Assembly (NCBI GenBank): GCA_903847285.1
Contig: CAINDH010000097.1
Span: 1 to 23,318, forward strand
Reading direction: 5' to 3'
Length of the DNA stretch: 23,318 bases
Source of the DNA: an uncultured Verrucomicrobia subdivision 3 bacterium
GTDB lineage: Bacteria; Verrucomicrobiota; Verrucomicrobiae; Limisphaerales; UBA11358
Shown here: in pieces, positions 1 through 7,807 of the stretch
Position numbering within the stretch: the stretch's first letter is position 1
Layout: each line of letters begins with the position of its first letter
Made by a program: the position numbers and the translations under genes
Notes under the pieces: model-generated
Told to the model about the DNA's origin: nothing
What the model saw: the letters and a program-made list of their open reading frames with translations, nothing else
The model's database searches: none

Positions 1-1
1 G

Positions 2-514
2 GATGGTGTTCCATATCAGACAAATAATGTTCCGGCAGGGAATCTTATAACTACATCCCTTGTGGCAATTACTAAAACATTTGAATCTGGCGAGCACGTC
101 GTTGTGGTTTCTGCATCAAATGGACTGACGACCCCTACAAAGTGTTCTACTACCGTTACTGTCAGCGACACCTCGCCGCCAACTGTTCTGAGTATATCTG
201 CAACTCCAAATAATCTTTGGCCGCTAAACCATCGCATGGTTCCTGTTAATGTGACTATTCTCGCAATAGATAGTTGCGACCCTGCGCCAACTGCGCGGAT
301 TTCAAAAGTGACCAGTAACGAAAGGGAAAGGGGGCCGCGTTCAACACTCGACATCGAGATTACTGGACCATTGAGCGTCAAACTGCGTGCTGAACGGCGG
401 GGCGGTGAAAAACGGGTTTACACCATTTATGTGGACGTTGCCGATTCCAGCGGTAACACAACTTCCGTCTCCACTACTGTAACCGTTTCGAGGTTGCGTC
501 CATCACCGCACTAA
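2..514 (+). CDS. C-terminal part of a secreted Ig-like/HYR-like repeat protein (5' end outside window)
   Basis: The reading frame is open from the left edge and ends in TAA at 512-514, so about 170 C-terminal residues are visible. They are rich in Thr, Ser and Val and read as tandem beta-sandwich repeats: one unit ends 'CSTTVTVSD', and the next starts 'SPPTVLSISATP', continues 'LWPLNHRMVPV' and ends 'STTVTVS'. Such units with 'PNxLWPxNH' and 'TDSCD'-like turns occur in large secreted or surface proteins related to HYR/Ig-like domains. No catalytic motif, anchor, sorting signal or transmembrane segment is seen at the C-terminus. The DNA is visibly less GC-rich than the genes that follow (25 of the first 60 bases are G or C), which may reflect repeat-protein codon use or transfer. 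A GTG at 62 is in frame but is probably not the start, because the frame and the repeat pattern continue upstream. Function unknown. Confidence 0.75.
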   Translation, partial: DGVPYQTNNVPAGNLITTSLVAITKTFESGEHVVVVSASNGLTTPTKCSTTVTVSDTSPPTVLSISATPNNLWPLNHRMVPVNVTILAIDSCDPAPTARISKVTSNERERGPRSTLDIEITGPLSVKLRAERRGGEKRVYTIYVDVADSSGNTTSVSTTVTVSRLRPSPH

Positions 515-553
515 AAAAAGGTCGTTGATAAATAATCAGTTTGCGTTTGAGAA

Positions 554-2095
554 TCACTCCCACTCAATCGTCCCCGGCGGCTTGCTGGTGATGTCGAAGA
601 CGCAGCGGTTCACGCCTTTCACTTCGTTGATGATGCGGCTCGCGAGTTTTTCCAGCAGGTCGTAAGGCAGCTTCACCCAGTCGGCGGTCATGCCGTCTTG
701 CGATTCCACGGCGCGAATGGCGATGGTGTAATCGTAGGTGCGTTCGTCGCCCATCACGCCTACGCTGCGCACGGGCAGCAACACGGCAAAGCTCTGCCAG
801 ATCTTGTAGTAAAGTCCGCTGGCCTTCATCTCCTCAACGACAATGGCGTCAGCGTTGCGCAAAATTTCGCAGCGCGACGGCGTGACTTCGCCGAGAATGC
901 GCACGGCGAGGCCTGGGCCGGGGAACGGCTGACGCCAGACAATCTCCTTGGGCACGCCGAGTTCTTCGCCGAGCAGACGCACTTCGTCCTTGAACAAATT
1001 TTTCAACGGCTCAACGAGCTTGAACTTCATGCCCTTGGGCAATCCACCGACGTTGTGATGACTCTTGATGAGCGCGGCGGGATTGCCGGCGATGGGCACG
1101 GACTCGATGATGTCCGGATAAAGCGTGCCTTGCGCGAGGAACTTTGCGTTACCGACGCGCTTCGTCGCGGCTTGAAAAACATCCACGAACGCCTTGCCGA
1201 TGATTTTGCGCTTCTGTTCGGGATCGGTCACGCCCTTGAGTTTGCCGAGAAATAATTTCGTGGCGTCTTCGTATTGCAGCTTCAGCTTAAAGTTGCGGCC
1301 AAAAACTTCCTGCACGACTTCCGCTTCCTTGGCGCGGAGCAAACCGTTGTTGACGAAGATGCAAGTGAGCTGATTGCCAATCGCCTTGTGCAGCAAGGCC
1401 GCCGCGACGCTGGAATCCACACCACCGCTCAAGCCAAGCACCACGTGTTCCTTGCCGACTTGCGCGCGAATCTCTTCGACAGCCTGGTCAACATAGTTCC
1501 GCATCGTCCAAGATTTGCCGCAACCGCAGACGCCATGGACGAAGTTGGAAATGATCTCCTTACCGCGCGGTGTATGCACAACTTCGGGATGAAATTGCAG
1601 GCCAAAAAACTTCTTCGCACGATTCTCGATGGCGGCGTATTCTGAATTCTCAGTGACGGCGACGGGTTTGAAACCGTTCGGCAACTTCGTGAGTTTGTCG
1701 CCGTGAGAATTCCAGACCTGCAGCGACTTTGGCAATTTGGAGAAGAGGGCGCAGCTTGAATCCTTGATGGAGAGCGTGCCTTTGCCGTATTCGCGCTTCT
1801 GGCCTTTCTCGACTTTGCCGCCAAGAAATTGCGCCAGCAGTTGCACGCCAAAGCAGATGCCCAGCACCGGCACGCCGAGCGCAAAAATATTTTTATCCGG
1901 CAACGGCGCCTTGGGTGAATACACGCTGGACGGGCCGCCCGATAAAATAATTCCACTCGGCTTCATCGCCGCGATCTCGGCGGCCGGTGTGTTGAAGTGA
2001 ATGATGGTGGAATACACGTTGCACTCACGCACGCGCCGCGCGATGACCTGCGTGTATTGCGAACCAAAGTCGAGGATGACAATTTTTTCGTTCAT
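554..2095 (-). CDS. guaA: GMP synthase (glutamine-hydrolysing)
   Basis: Converts XMP to GMP with ATP and glutamine, the last step of guanine nucleotide synthesis, in the cytoplasm. The 513 residues match the usual full length. The N-terminal class I glutamine amidotransferase domain has '[10 protein letters not shown]' (52-61), the nucleophile Cys81 in '[11 protein letters not shown]' and the His169/Glu171 pair in 'LQFHPEV'. The ATP pyrophosphatase domain follows with its P-loop 'SGGVDSS' at 223-229. The C-terminal dimerisation domain ends in the family signature '[13 protein letters not shown]'. The start is ATG at 2095, with no obvious Shine-Dalgarno sequence. A small membrane protein gene lies 72 nt upstream on the same strand and could share a transcript. 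The gene ends 39 bp from the end of the convergent secreted-protein gene, and no clear terminator hairpin separates them. Identification is secure. Confidence 0.98.
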   Translation of the reverse strand: MNEKIVILDFGSQYTQVIARRVRECNVYSTIIHFNTPAAEIAAMKPSGIILSGGPSSVYSPKAPLPDKNIFALGVPVLGICFGVQLLAQFLGGKVEKGQKREYGKGTLSIKDSSCALFSKLPKSLQVWNSHGDKLTKLPNGFKPVAVTENSEYAAIENRAKKFFGLQFHPEVVHTPRGKEIISNFVHGVCGCGKSWTMRNYVDQAVEEIRAQVGKEHVVLGLSGGVDSSVAAALLHKAIGNQLTCIFVNNGLLRAKEAEVVQEVFGRNFKLKLQYEDATKLFLGKLKGVTDPEQKRKIIGKAFVDVFQAATKRVGNAKFLAQGTLYPDIIESVPIAGNPAALIKSHHNVGGLPKGMKFKLVEPLKNLFKDEVRLLGEELGVPKEIVWRQPFPGPGLAVRILGEVTPSRCEILRNADAIVVEEMKASGLYYKIWQSFAVLLPVRSVGVMGDERTYDYTIAIRAVESQDGMTADWVKLPYDLLEKLASRIINEVKGVNRCVFDITSKPPGTIEWE

Positions 2096-2167
2096 GGCTG
2101 AAAATTCAAAGAGGGATTTTCCCCCGTCGGAAAATCTTTGGCGAGTGAAAACTGCGCGGCGAACCAG

Positions 2168-2737
2168 TTATTTCTTCGGTGGATAAAATTCGCTGTAGTG
2201 CTTCCGCGCGCAGTCGGGACAAAGCCCGTGCGAGATGATCGCTTCGGAATGTTGCGTAATATATTCCTCCAGCCGCACCCATTCCTGTTTGTCATCACGG
2301 ATGCTCTTGCAGAAGGAGCAAAGCGGCAGCAGACCTTCCAGCGCACGGACGCGTTGGCGCAACTGCCGCGATTGCACACCCAGTATCGTGGTCATCAGCG
2401 CGAGTAGTTCGAGGACAAAAAAACAGATAAGCGCGTCCGCCATTTCGTTGACCACGATGGGCGATGGCGTGAACGCCACCTGATGCAACACCCGCGTGAG
2501 CGACAAGAGCGCCGCGCACACCGCCGAAAGCCAGAGCGGGCGATTCCACGCAACCAACATCAGGGGGAAAATAAAAACCACCGGGAAGACTTGCAGCGGG
2601 ATCAGTTCCCAGTCCAGCCCCACGAACACCAAGCAAAGCAGGAGCATGAACCACGGGCGGTTCCAGAGGCCGCGCTCGAACACTGGCCCTTCCGGTTGGA
2701 CGAGGGGAACCTTTGGCAAATCAGCAGGTGCATTCAT
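2168..2737 (-). CDS. Small membrane protein with C-terminal 'CSFCKSIRDD' zinc-ribbon-like module
   Basis: 189 residues. Residues about 28-120 form roughly four hydrophobic membrane segments. A short charged helix follows (121-135, 'VQSRQLRQRVRALEG'), then a Cys-rich C-terminal module: Cys140-x2-Cys143 in 'LCSFCKSIRDD', 'EEYITQHSEAIISHG' and Cys173-x2-Cys176 in 'GLCPDCARKHY'. This module is familiar as a C-terminal tail on many sensor histidine kinases, response regulators and PAS proteins, where the four cysteines probably bind a metal. Here there is no kinase, receiver or cyclase domain, only a membrane part joined directly to the tail. A role in membrane-linked sensing is an inference; no enzyme activity can be assigned. 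It lies 72 nt upstream of guaA on the same strand and is divergent from the prepilin-like gene. The start is the ATG at 2737. Confidence 0.8.
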   Translation of the reverse strand: MNAPADLPKVPLVQPEGPVFERGLWNRPWFMLLLCLVFVGLDWELIPLQVFPVVFIFPLMLVAWNRPLWLSAVCAALLSLTRVLHQVAFTPSPIVVNEMADALICFFVLELLALMTTILGVQSRQLRQRVRALEGLLPLCSFCKSIRDDKQEWVRLEEYITQHSEAIISHGLCPDCARKHYSEFYPPKK

Positions 2738-2787
2738 GCGTGCAGGAATTGTCAGCTTGCAACCTGAGTATTGGCGAGAAAAAAATT

Positions 2788-2816
2788 TTGCGCGCGCTGC
2801 CGGATTCCGTTACAAG
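2788..2816 (+). promoter_or_regulatory. Candidate sigma-70-type promoter of the prepilin-like gene
   Basis: TTGCGC at 2788-2793, a 17-nt spacer, and TACAAG at 2811-2816. Only 6 nt separate the -10 box from the ATG at 2823, so transcription would begin at or next to the start codon. The boxes are imperfect; support comes mainly from the same layout recurring at other genes of the window. Confidence 0.35.
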
Positions 2817-2822
2817 TCGCGC

Positions 2823-3473
2823 ATGAAACCTTCCCGCCGCCACGCCCACGCGCCGGGATTTGCCGCGCCAAAGCGCCACGCCGGCGGGTTTTCGTTGATT
2901 GAACTGCTCATCACGCTGGCGCTCATGGTCATCGTCATTTCCATGCTGGAAAGCTTCGCTTCAGGCAAACATCAACGCACGCAAAAACAACTCTGCGCAG
3001 ACAACCTCCAGAAAATTTATCTCGCGCTGCAAATTTACGCGAATGACTTTCGCGGCGCGCTCCCGCAAAACACCAATGCCACCACGTCCGAACCAGTCCT
3101 GGACGCGCTTGTGCCGAAATACTCGGCCGACACGAGCATCTTCATCTGTCCCGGTGGACGCGACTCAGAGATTCCCTCCGGCGAAGCGCTGGCCAGACAC
3201 AAAATCAGCTACGCATATTACATGGGACGGCGATTGAACAGTTCCCAACCCGACCCACAAACGGTTCTGCTGACCGACCGACAGATCAACACCGAAGCCA
3301 AGCGCGCGGGCGAAATGATTTTTTCCGCGAACGGCAAATCGCCCGGCAACAACCACCACAAATACGGCGGCAATTTTTTGTTCGCCGATGGCAGCGTGAC
3401 GGCGGGCGCGGCGCAGCTCACATTTTCGCTCGCGGCCACGCCGGGAGTCGTCCTACTAAACCCCAAACCCTGA
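2823..3473 (+). CDS. Type II secretion/type IV pilin-like protein with H-x9-DG motif
   Basis: 216 residues from ATG 2823. Residues 1-22 form a basic leader ending in Gly22. A prepilin peptidase site and hydrophobic helix follow (23-45, 'FSLIELLITLALMVIVISML'), with the conserved Glu at position +5 (Glu27). The globular part contains 'ADNLQKIYLALQIYANDFRGALPQ' in the 60-82 region, a 'FICPGGRD' segment, and near the end His179-x9-Asp189-Gly190 ('HKYGGNFLFADGS'), the H-x9-DG motif of the many G/H-type pseudopilins of Planctomycetes and Verrucomicrobia. It would be inserted in the inner membrane and processed by a prepilin peptidase; none is encoded nearby. The frame extends further upstream, but the leader and the promoter-like boxes favour 2823. 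The next gene starts 3 nt after its stop, so the two are very probably co-transcribed. Substrate or pilus role unknown. Confidence 0.88.
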   Translation: MKPSRRHAHAPGFAAPKRHAGGFSLIELLITLALMVIVISMLESFASGKHQRTQKQLCADNLQKIYLALQIYANDFRGALPQNTNATTSEPVLDALVPKYSADTSIFICPGGRDSEIPSGEALARHKISYAYYMGRRLNSSQPDPQTVLLTDRQINTEAKRAGEMIFSANGKSPGNNHHKYGGNFLFADGSVTAGAAQLTFSLAATPGVVLLNPKP

Positions 3474-3476
3474 CAC

Positions 3477-5798
3477 ATGAAACTTCAATGCCCCTGCGGC
3501 GCGAAATACGCCTTCGACCTCCGGCCGGAAATGGTGCAGAGCCCGGTGACGTTTGTCTGCCCGACGTGCGGACTGGATTCCTCCGAGTTTGTGAACCAGA
3601 TGGTGCGCCAGGAATTCGGTGTGCCTGAGCCGGAATACACACCGCCGGTTTCCGCACCGCCACCGCCCGCACCAGCGCCGGCCTCACGTCTGAAGATTTC
3701 TCACCAAGAAAAGCCGGTGGAAGCTGCGCCGACCGACGAAGCCGCGCCGGCCTCAAAGTATTGCCAGAAACATCGCGGCGTGCTGGCCACGGAGAAATGC
3801 ACGCTCTGCGAAAAACCCATCTGCCCGAAGTGCATGGAATTGTTTGGCTACTTCTGCTCGCCGCTCTGCCAGAACAAGGCGGATATGCAAGGCATCGAAG
3901 CGCCGGTTTATGCGGGGCAAAAATTTCAGGTGGAGCGTCAGTTCTGGCGCAAGGCGGGCAGCATTTTCGCCGCGTGCCTGCTGCTCGTCGGCGCGTTTTT
4001 TGGAACTTGGATCTGGTATGCGTGGTTTGGTTCCGTGCCGCACAAAGCTTTTTCTGTGCGCTTCGAGGACAATGACCGGGCGTATTCCGGCAAATCGCAA
4101 ATGGTCGGCAAGGATCAGATGATTTTCCTCCACGGCGGCACGTTGGCGCGTTGTGATTTGAAATCTAAAAAAGTCGTCTGGTCGGTGGAGCTGGTTTCCA
4201 AAGCGGATATCGCCGCTGCGTTCAAGACCGCGCAAGCAGCTGATGCCAAGTTTAACGAAGGCGGCGGCTATCAACGTCACCAGAGCCAGGAATCAATGGA
4301 GCGCGAGTCGAAAATCTGGCTGCAACGTGAATTGCTCCTGCGCGTCTCCGGCGAAAACGTCTGGATTGGCAAAGGAAACAAACTTACGCGCTACGACTGG
4401 GCCACCGGCAAGGTCGCCGGCGAAACCACCCTGCCGGAATCTGGCGATACGCTCGTGGAAAAGGATGGCGAACTACTCATGCTCGGCGCCTCGTCCGTCA
4501 CGCACATCAGCCTCGCCAATGGCGAATCACGCGTGGAATCATTTCAACAGCCTGGTGCGAAGACCACGATTGCTTCCGCCGTGGGCGAGGGAAAATCTGC
4601 GTCCGGCGGATTGTTTTCCACCGACGGCGGGCCGCTCGACCCGAACAAAGTCGCGAATCAAGCGGCGAATTTAAAGCTGCCCGCACGCACCGCCCTCCCC
4701 GCCCTGCTCGCTAATGCCCAGCACGAGGCTCAGCTCGAAGCCGCCTTGCGCGACTCCGACCCGAAACATCCGCGCCCCGCCACCATGCGGATGACGGCTG
4801 AAAGTTTTGACTTGGTTCCCGGCGCGAATGGCTTTGTGCAGTTCTCCAAAAAGTTATTGGAGGAAAAAATCACCGAGCGTTCCGCCATGAAAGCCGCGCC
4901 AAAAAAATCTGCGCTCGAAGGCGAAGTCAACGCCGCAGCCACCGGCGCCATCGCCAACGAAATGCTTAACGAGATGCAGCGCAACGCCGGCGGCGATAAG
5001 GTCGTGGAGGACGAGAGCCGCTATCAGGTCACCGTGCATCTGCCCGATGCTCCGGAGGTCGGCGACTGGACAGGCGAAGTCACCGGACCGCCGCAGTTGT
5101 TTGTATTGAAGACGGTGAACGTCATCGCGGCGGGCAAAGGCGTCGTCGTGCTGGACAAGTCGAATAAAAAAATCTGGTCAGCCACGCTCACCTATCCAGT
5201 GGGCGGCGGCGGCCTGGAGAATTTATTTCGCGGCGAAGCGCAATTTGGCGAAGGCCCGTGCGTGGAACACGGCGACACACTTTACGTTTACGACCAAGCC
5301 GTGTTGAGCGCGTTTGCCTTGAGCAACGGCGATGCCCGCTGGCGTGTGCCGAGCGTGGGCGTAGCGGGACTATTTTTTGACGACACCGGCAGCATTTACG
5401 TCAACACCACCAGCGGCAATCCCGACGATCTCAAGTTCTCCCGCCAGATTGACATCACCAAACAGACCGACGACGTGCTGCTGAAGCTTGAACCCAAGAC
5501 CGGTAAAACGTTGTGGAGCATCAAGCCCGGCGGTTTCATTTCCTATCTGCATGGCAAATATATTTACACCACGCAATCCTACGATCCCAACCCGACAGAT
5601 GAGGAGCAGATGAGCGACATGGCCATCCAGAAGCCCGCCTATTTCCGCATCGCGCGCATCAACCCGAAGAACGGGCGACTGATGTGGGAGTATTATGACC
5701 AGCTGGATCGCTGCCCGCTGGACGTGCGTTTCCAAGAAAACGCCATCACCCTTGTTTTCAAACGCGAAGTGCAAGCGTTGAAGTATCTGGCGTTTTGA
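3477..5798 (+). CDS. Membrane-anchored zinc-finger and PQQ-like beta-propeller protein, function unknown
   Basis: 773 residues. Order of parts: a first zinc ribbon (Cys5, Cys7, Cys28, Cys31); a Pro/Ala-rich linker (about 50-93); a second, B-box-like cysteine cluster (Cys96, His99, Cys108, Cys111, Cys116, Cys119, Cys127, Cys131); one transmembrane helix at about 160-183; then a long domain of propeller blades with recurring strand-turn units such as 'LARCDLKSKKVVWSVEL', 'LTRYDWATGKVAGETTL', 'VVVLDKSNKKIWSATL', 'LSAFALSNGDARWRVPS', 'LLKLEPKTGKTLWSIKPG' and 'IARINPKNGRLMWEYYD'. These 'GK.lW' turns are typical of PQQ-like/WD-like propellers, usually scaffolds rather than enzymes. The expected topology is zinc fingers in the cytoplasm and propeller in the periplasm. 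It follows the prepilin-like gene by 3 nt, suggesting a joint role in a secretion or pilus-like assembly or its quality control; this is inference. Confidence 0.8.
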   Translation: MKLQCPCGAKYAFDLRPEMVQSPVTFVCPTCGLDSSEFVNQMVRQEFGVPEPEYTPPVSAPPPPAPAPASRLKISHQEKPVEAAPTDEAAPASKYCQKHRGVLATEKCTLCEKPICPKCMELFGYFCSPLCQNKADMQGIEAPVYAGQKFQVERQFWRKAGSIFAACLLLVGAFFGTWIWYAWFGSVPHKAFSVRFEDNDRAYSGKSQMVGKDQMIFLHGGTLARCDLKSKKVVWSVELVSKADIAAAFKTAQAADAKFNEGGGYQRHQSQESMERESKIWLQRELLLRVSGENVWIGKGNKLTRYDWATGKVAGETTLPESGDTLVEKDGELLMLGASSVTHISLANGESRVESFQQPGAKTTIASAVGEGKSASGGLFSTDGGPLDPNKVANQAANLKLPARTALPALLANAQHEAQLEAALRDSDPKHPRPATMRMTAESFDLVPGANGFVQFSKKLLEEKITERSAMKAAPKKSALEGEVNAAATGAIANEMLNEMQRNAGGDKVVEDESRYQVTVHLPDAPEVGDWTGEVTGPPQLFVLKTVNVIAAGKGVVVLDKSNKKIWSATLTYPVGGGGLENLFRGEAQFGEGPCVEHGDTLYVYDQAVLSAFALSNGDARWRVPSVGVAGLFFDDTGSIYVNTTSGNPDDLKFSRQIDITKQTDDVLLKLEPKTGKTLWSIKPGGFISYLHGKYIYTTQSYDPNPTDEEQMSDMAIQKPAYFRIARINPKNGRLMWEYYDQLDRCPLDVRFQENAITLVFKREVQALKYLAF

Positions 5799-5912
5799 AA
5801 AATGACTTCGGGTTTTTGTTCCGCGAATAATCCTTGATAAAAATTCGCGAGTCCGCCTTCATCAAGCCATGGCAACAAAGGCAACCGGGAAAACAACCGT
5901 GCTCGCACTGTC

Positions 5913-5930
5913 GCCTAAGACTTGTTAGGC
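5913..5930. repeat. Perfect 6-bp inverted repeat ending in an integron core site (GTTAGGC)
   Basis: GCCTAA (5913-5918) and TTAGGC (5925-5930) are exact reverse complements around a 6-nt loop. The right half is part of GTTAGGC (5924-5930), which fits the integron core-site consensus GTTRRRY. It marks the left edge of the cassette described in the next entry. The very short spacing would also fit an attC site that has lost its middle. Confidence 0.55.
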
Positions 5931-5964
5931 ATCGTTTGCACCATACTACAAACAACACAAAACC

Positions 5965-6168
5965 ATGAAAATTTTATCACGAGTCGCAGCAGTTCTGGCT
6001 TTTCTATTCTGTTTCAGCGGCGGGGCATGGTTTCTTTTGCACGGCGGCGGCAGTGACAATGTCTTGCCGATTGGCCTCGGGTTATATTTTGTTGGCAAGG
6101 CATTCTTTGTCGGTCCGAGGCTTTGGCTAGCTGGTGAGAAGTGCTGTTCAAAACCAGATGGTAAATGA
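5965..6168 (+). CDS. Small two-helix membrane protein (cassette-borne), function unknown
   Basis: 67 residues from ATG 5965 to TGA 6166-6168. Two hydrophobic segments are visible (about residues 5-26, 'SRVAAVLAFLFCFSGGAWFL', and about 33-55, 'VLPIGLGLYFVGKAFFVGP') joined by a Gly-rich turn, with a short tail containing a Cys-Cys pair ('EKCCSKPDGK'). It is predicted to be an inner-membrane hairpin protein. It is the only gene between the core-site-like and attC-like boxes, as in integron cassettes, whose cargo is often small membrane proteins of unknown role. The composition is somewhat more AT-rich than the flanking genes. Its start has no clear Shine-Dalgarno sequence, and expression might depend on read-through from the upstream gene ending at 5798. 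No known family recognised with certainty. Confidence 0.65.
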   Translation: MKILSRVAAVLAFLFCFSGGAWFLLHGGGSDNVLPIGLGLYFVGKAFFVGPRLWLAGEKCCSKPDGK

Positions 6169-6175
6169 CCATGAC

Positions 6176-6204
6176 GCCTAACCATGCGCTGCAACGAACG
6201 GCGG
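6176..6204 (+). repeat. Left half of an integron attC site (truncated)
   Basis: R''-type box GCCTAAC at 6176-6182 followed by an attC-like left arm rich in GCG and ACG steps, up to GGCGG at 6200-6204. No complementary right arm and no GTTRRRY box is found in the next 100 nt, which belong to the end of ispE. The site would therefore be unable to fold into the normal recombination hairpin, explaining why the cassette is stuck. Confidence 0.5.
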
Positions 6205-6211
6205 TAGACGA

Positions 6212-7084
6212 TTAAATCGCCACCGTCGCCATCCAGCCATTGTCGCCGAACTGGGATTTGAATTTCTCTGCGAGCTGTTCCGCTGCCGTCAGATTCTCCG
6301 CGATGGCAAACGTCGTGGAGCCGCTGCCAGACATGAGCGAAACCAGCGCGCCCTGCGCTCGCAAAAATTCCTTGTAGAGTTTCAGCACGGGAAATTTGTC
6401 GAATGCCGGAGCTTCTAGTGAATTGTAAATTTCAGCGGATGCCGCCGCCAAATCTCCGGATTGCAAAAGCGAAACCAATTTTTCCGCCCGACCTGCCGTG
6501 CCGTTTTGGTCTTTTGGAAAACGCGCCAGGTTTTGATACGACCACGGCGTCGAGATGCCGAAACCGGGATGAACAAGGAAGAATGCCCTGCCCTTGAGTG
6601 CCGGGAAATTCGCCAGTGCCTGAACCTGCTCACCACGCCCCGTCGCCAACGCCGGGTGGTCGTAGAGAAAGAACGGAACGTCCGAGCCGAGCGCGGCGGA
6701 CAACTCGTGCAGTTTTTCTACCGACAATGGCGAGCCAAACAATTCATTCAGAGCGGAGAACGTCACTGCTGCATTCGCGCTGCCGCCACCAATCCCGCCG
6801 GCAAGCGGGAGATTTTTTTGCAGATGAATTTTTACACCGTCAGAAATCTGCGCCGCTGCCAGAAACGCGGTCGCCGCACGGTGGACGAGGTTTTTTGAAT
6901 CGCACGGCAGCTCCGGGTTGCTGCAAGTCAGTTGCAGACTTGCGCCCGCGAGCTCGAAGGTCATCTCGTCACAGATATTCACGGGCTGCATGACGGTTTC
7001 CAATTCATGAAAACCATCGGCGCGTTTGCCGAGGATGTTCAGGATGAGGTTGACCTTGCAGGGCGATTTTTTTTTGATGCGCAT
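6212..7084 (-). CDS. ispE: 4-diphosphocytidyl-2-C-methyl-D-erythritol kinase
   Basis: GHMP-family kinase that phosphorylates CDP-ME at the 2-hydroxyl in the non-mevalonate (MEP) isoprenoid pathway, in the cytoplasm. 290 residues, normal length. Visible signatures are the N-terminal 'KVNLILNILGKRADGFHELET' region with Lys10, the glycine-rich ATP loop 'PLAGGIGGGSANAA' at 93-106, the catalytic Asp135 in 'LGSDVPFFL', and the C-terminal GHMP motif 'SLMSGSGSTTFAI'. The start ATG at 7084 lies 6 nt after the pyrF stop, so it is translated from the pyrF transcript. Its 3' end abuts the truncated attC of the cassette, with only 7 nt between its stop codon and the visible attC arm. The coding sequence itself appears intact. 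Confidence 0.96.
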   Translation of the reverse strand: MRIKKKSPCKVNLILNILGKRADGFHELETVMQPVNICDEMTFELAGASLQLTCSNPELPCDSKNLVHRAATAFLAAAQISDGVKIHLQKNLPLAGGIGGGSANAAVTFSALNELFGSPLSVEKLHELSAALGSDVPFFLYDHPALATGRGEQVQALANFPALKGRAFFLVHPGFGISTPWSYQNLARFPKDQNGTAGRAEKLVSLLQSGDLAAASAEIYNSLEAPAFDKFPVLKLYKEFLRAQGALVSLMSGSGSTTFAIAENLTAAEQLAEKFKSQFGDNGWMATVAI

Positions 7085-7090
7085 AGCGGT

Positions 7091-7807
7091 TCAGTTGAGC
7101 GATTCCAAAATTTTCTCCGCTGCCGCACGCGGGTTTTCCGCTGCGTAAATCGGGCGGCCAACCACAAGCCAACTCGCACCCGCCTGCATTGCTTCGCGGG
7201 GCGAGAGCGTGCGCTTCTGATCGTCGGCTTTTTCCGCGCCGGTGCGGATGCCAGGCGTGACGAGCTGGATGTGCGCGGGTAATATTTTTCGCAGCGCAGC
7301 AATCTCCAGCGGGGAACAGACCAGTCCACGCAAACCGGACTTCACCGCGAGTTGCGCGAGGCGGACGACTTGTTTTTCTGTGTCCGCCTCAATGCCGAGC
7401 TCGGCAAGCGTTTCGTTGGTAGAACTGGTCAACACCGTGACGCCCAACACGAGCGGCACGGGCTGACCAAGCATTTTCGCCGTGTCCTGCGCGGATTTTT
7501 CCGCCGCGCGCATCATCTCGCTGCCGCCGCTGGTGTGGATGGTCGTCATCTGCACATCCAGCCGCACGGCGGAGGCAATGGCCATGGCGACAGTGTTCGG
7601 GATGTCGTGAAATTTCAGGTCAAGGAACACGCTTACGCCGGTGTCGCGCACGCGCTTGACGATATCCGGCCCGGCGCTCACGAACAGTTCCTTGCCAATC
7701 TTGAACGCCCCGACGGCAGGCGCGATTTGCTCGGCGAGTTTCAAAGCCTGTTCCGCCGTTGGCACGTCGAGCGCGGCGATGATGGGATTTTTGATTTTTT
7801 CGACCAC
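7091..7807 (-). CDS. pyrF: Orotidine 5'-phosphate decarboxylase
   Basis: Decarboxylates OMP to UMP, the last step of de novo pyrimidine synthesis. 238 residues, the length of the compact bacterial form. Signatures: Asp14 in 'AALDVPTAEQ', Lys36/Lys39 in 'FKIGKELF', the catalytic array Asp63-x-Lys65-x2-Asp68 in 'LDLKFHDIPNT', 'TIHTSGG', and the phosphate-binding end 'VTPGIRTGAEKADD ... GASWLVVGRPI'. The best start is GTG at 7807; no ATG lies upstream of the conserved 'IIAALDVP' strand. This GTG lies inside a dispersed-type repeat (7803-7832) and has no Shine-Dalgarno sequence, so the repeat seems to have replaced the original translation start region. ispE follows after 6 nt; the polytopic membrane gene lies 66 nt upstream on the same strand. 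Confidence 0.96.
   Translation of the reverse strand: MVEKIKNPIIAALDVPTAEQALKLAEQIAPAVGAFKIGKELFVSAGPDIVKRVRDTGVSVFLDLKFHDIPNTVAMAIASAVRLDVQMTTIHTSGGSEMMRAAEKSAQDTAKMLGQPVPLVLGVTVLTSSTNETLAELGIEADTEKQVVRLAQLAVKSGLRGLVCSPLEIAALRKILPAHIQLVTPGIRTGAEKADDQKRTLSPREAMQAGASWLVVGRPIYAAENPRAAAEKILESLN

Larger units (their letters stand above)
5924..6204 (+). mobile_element. Solitary integron-type gene cassette, apparently fixed in place
   Basis: The segment has the layout of an integron cassette: core site GTTAGGC at 5924-5930, a 34-nt leader, one small ORF (5965-6168) filling nearly all of it, and 7 nt after the stop a GCCTAAC box (6176-6182) matching the attC R'' consensus RYYYAAC. The bases after this box, CATGCGCTGCAACGAACG and then GCGG (to 6204), resemble the left half of long attC sites in environmental cassettes. 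The matching right half and the closing GTTRRRY box are missing: the sequence runs directly into the 3' end of ispE on the other strand. No integrase gene is present in the window. The call rests on motifs and layout; a fold of the bottom strand or a comparison with attC models would settle it. Confidence 0.6.

Noticed and set aside
698..1645. Long plus-strand open frames opposite guaA
   Set aside because: They are mirror frames of a highly conserved gene; their translations are His/Ala/Arg-rich without any domain, and guaA is complete.
2483..2822. Upstream extension of the prepilin-like frame to 2496 and a neighbouring frame at 2483
   Set aside because: The extension lies antisense to the membrane protein gene; the prepilin leader, cleavage site and promoter boxes fit a start at 2823.
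5822..5849. Inverted repeat CGCGAAT/ATTCGCG after the propeller gene as a terminator
   Set aside because: The stem is 7 bp with a 14-nt loop and no T-run follows; too weak to call a terminator.
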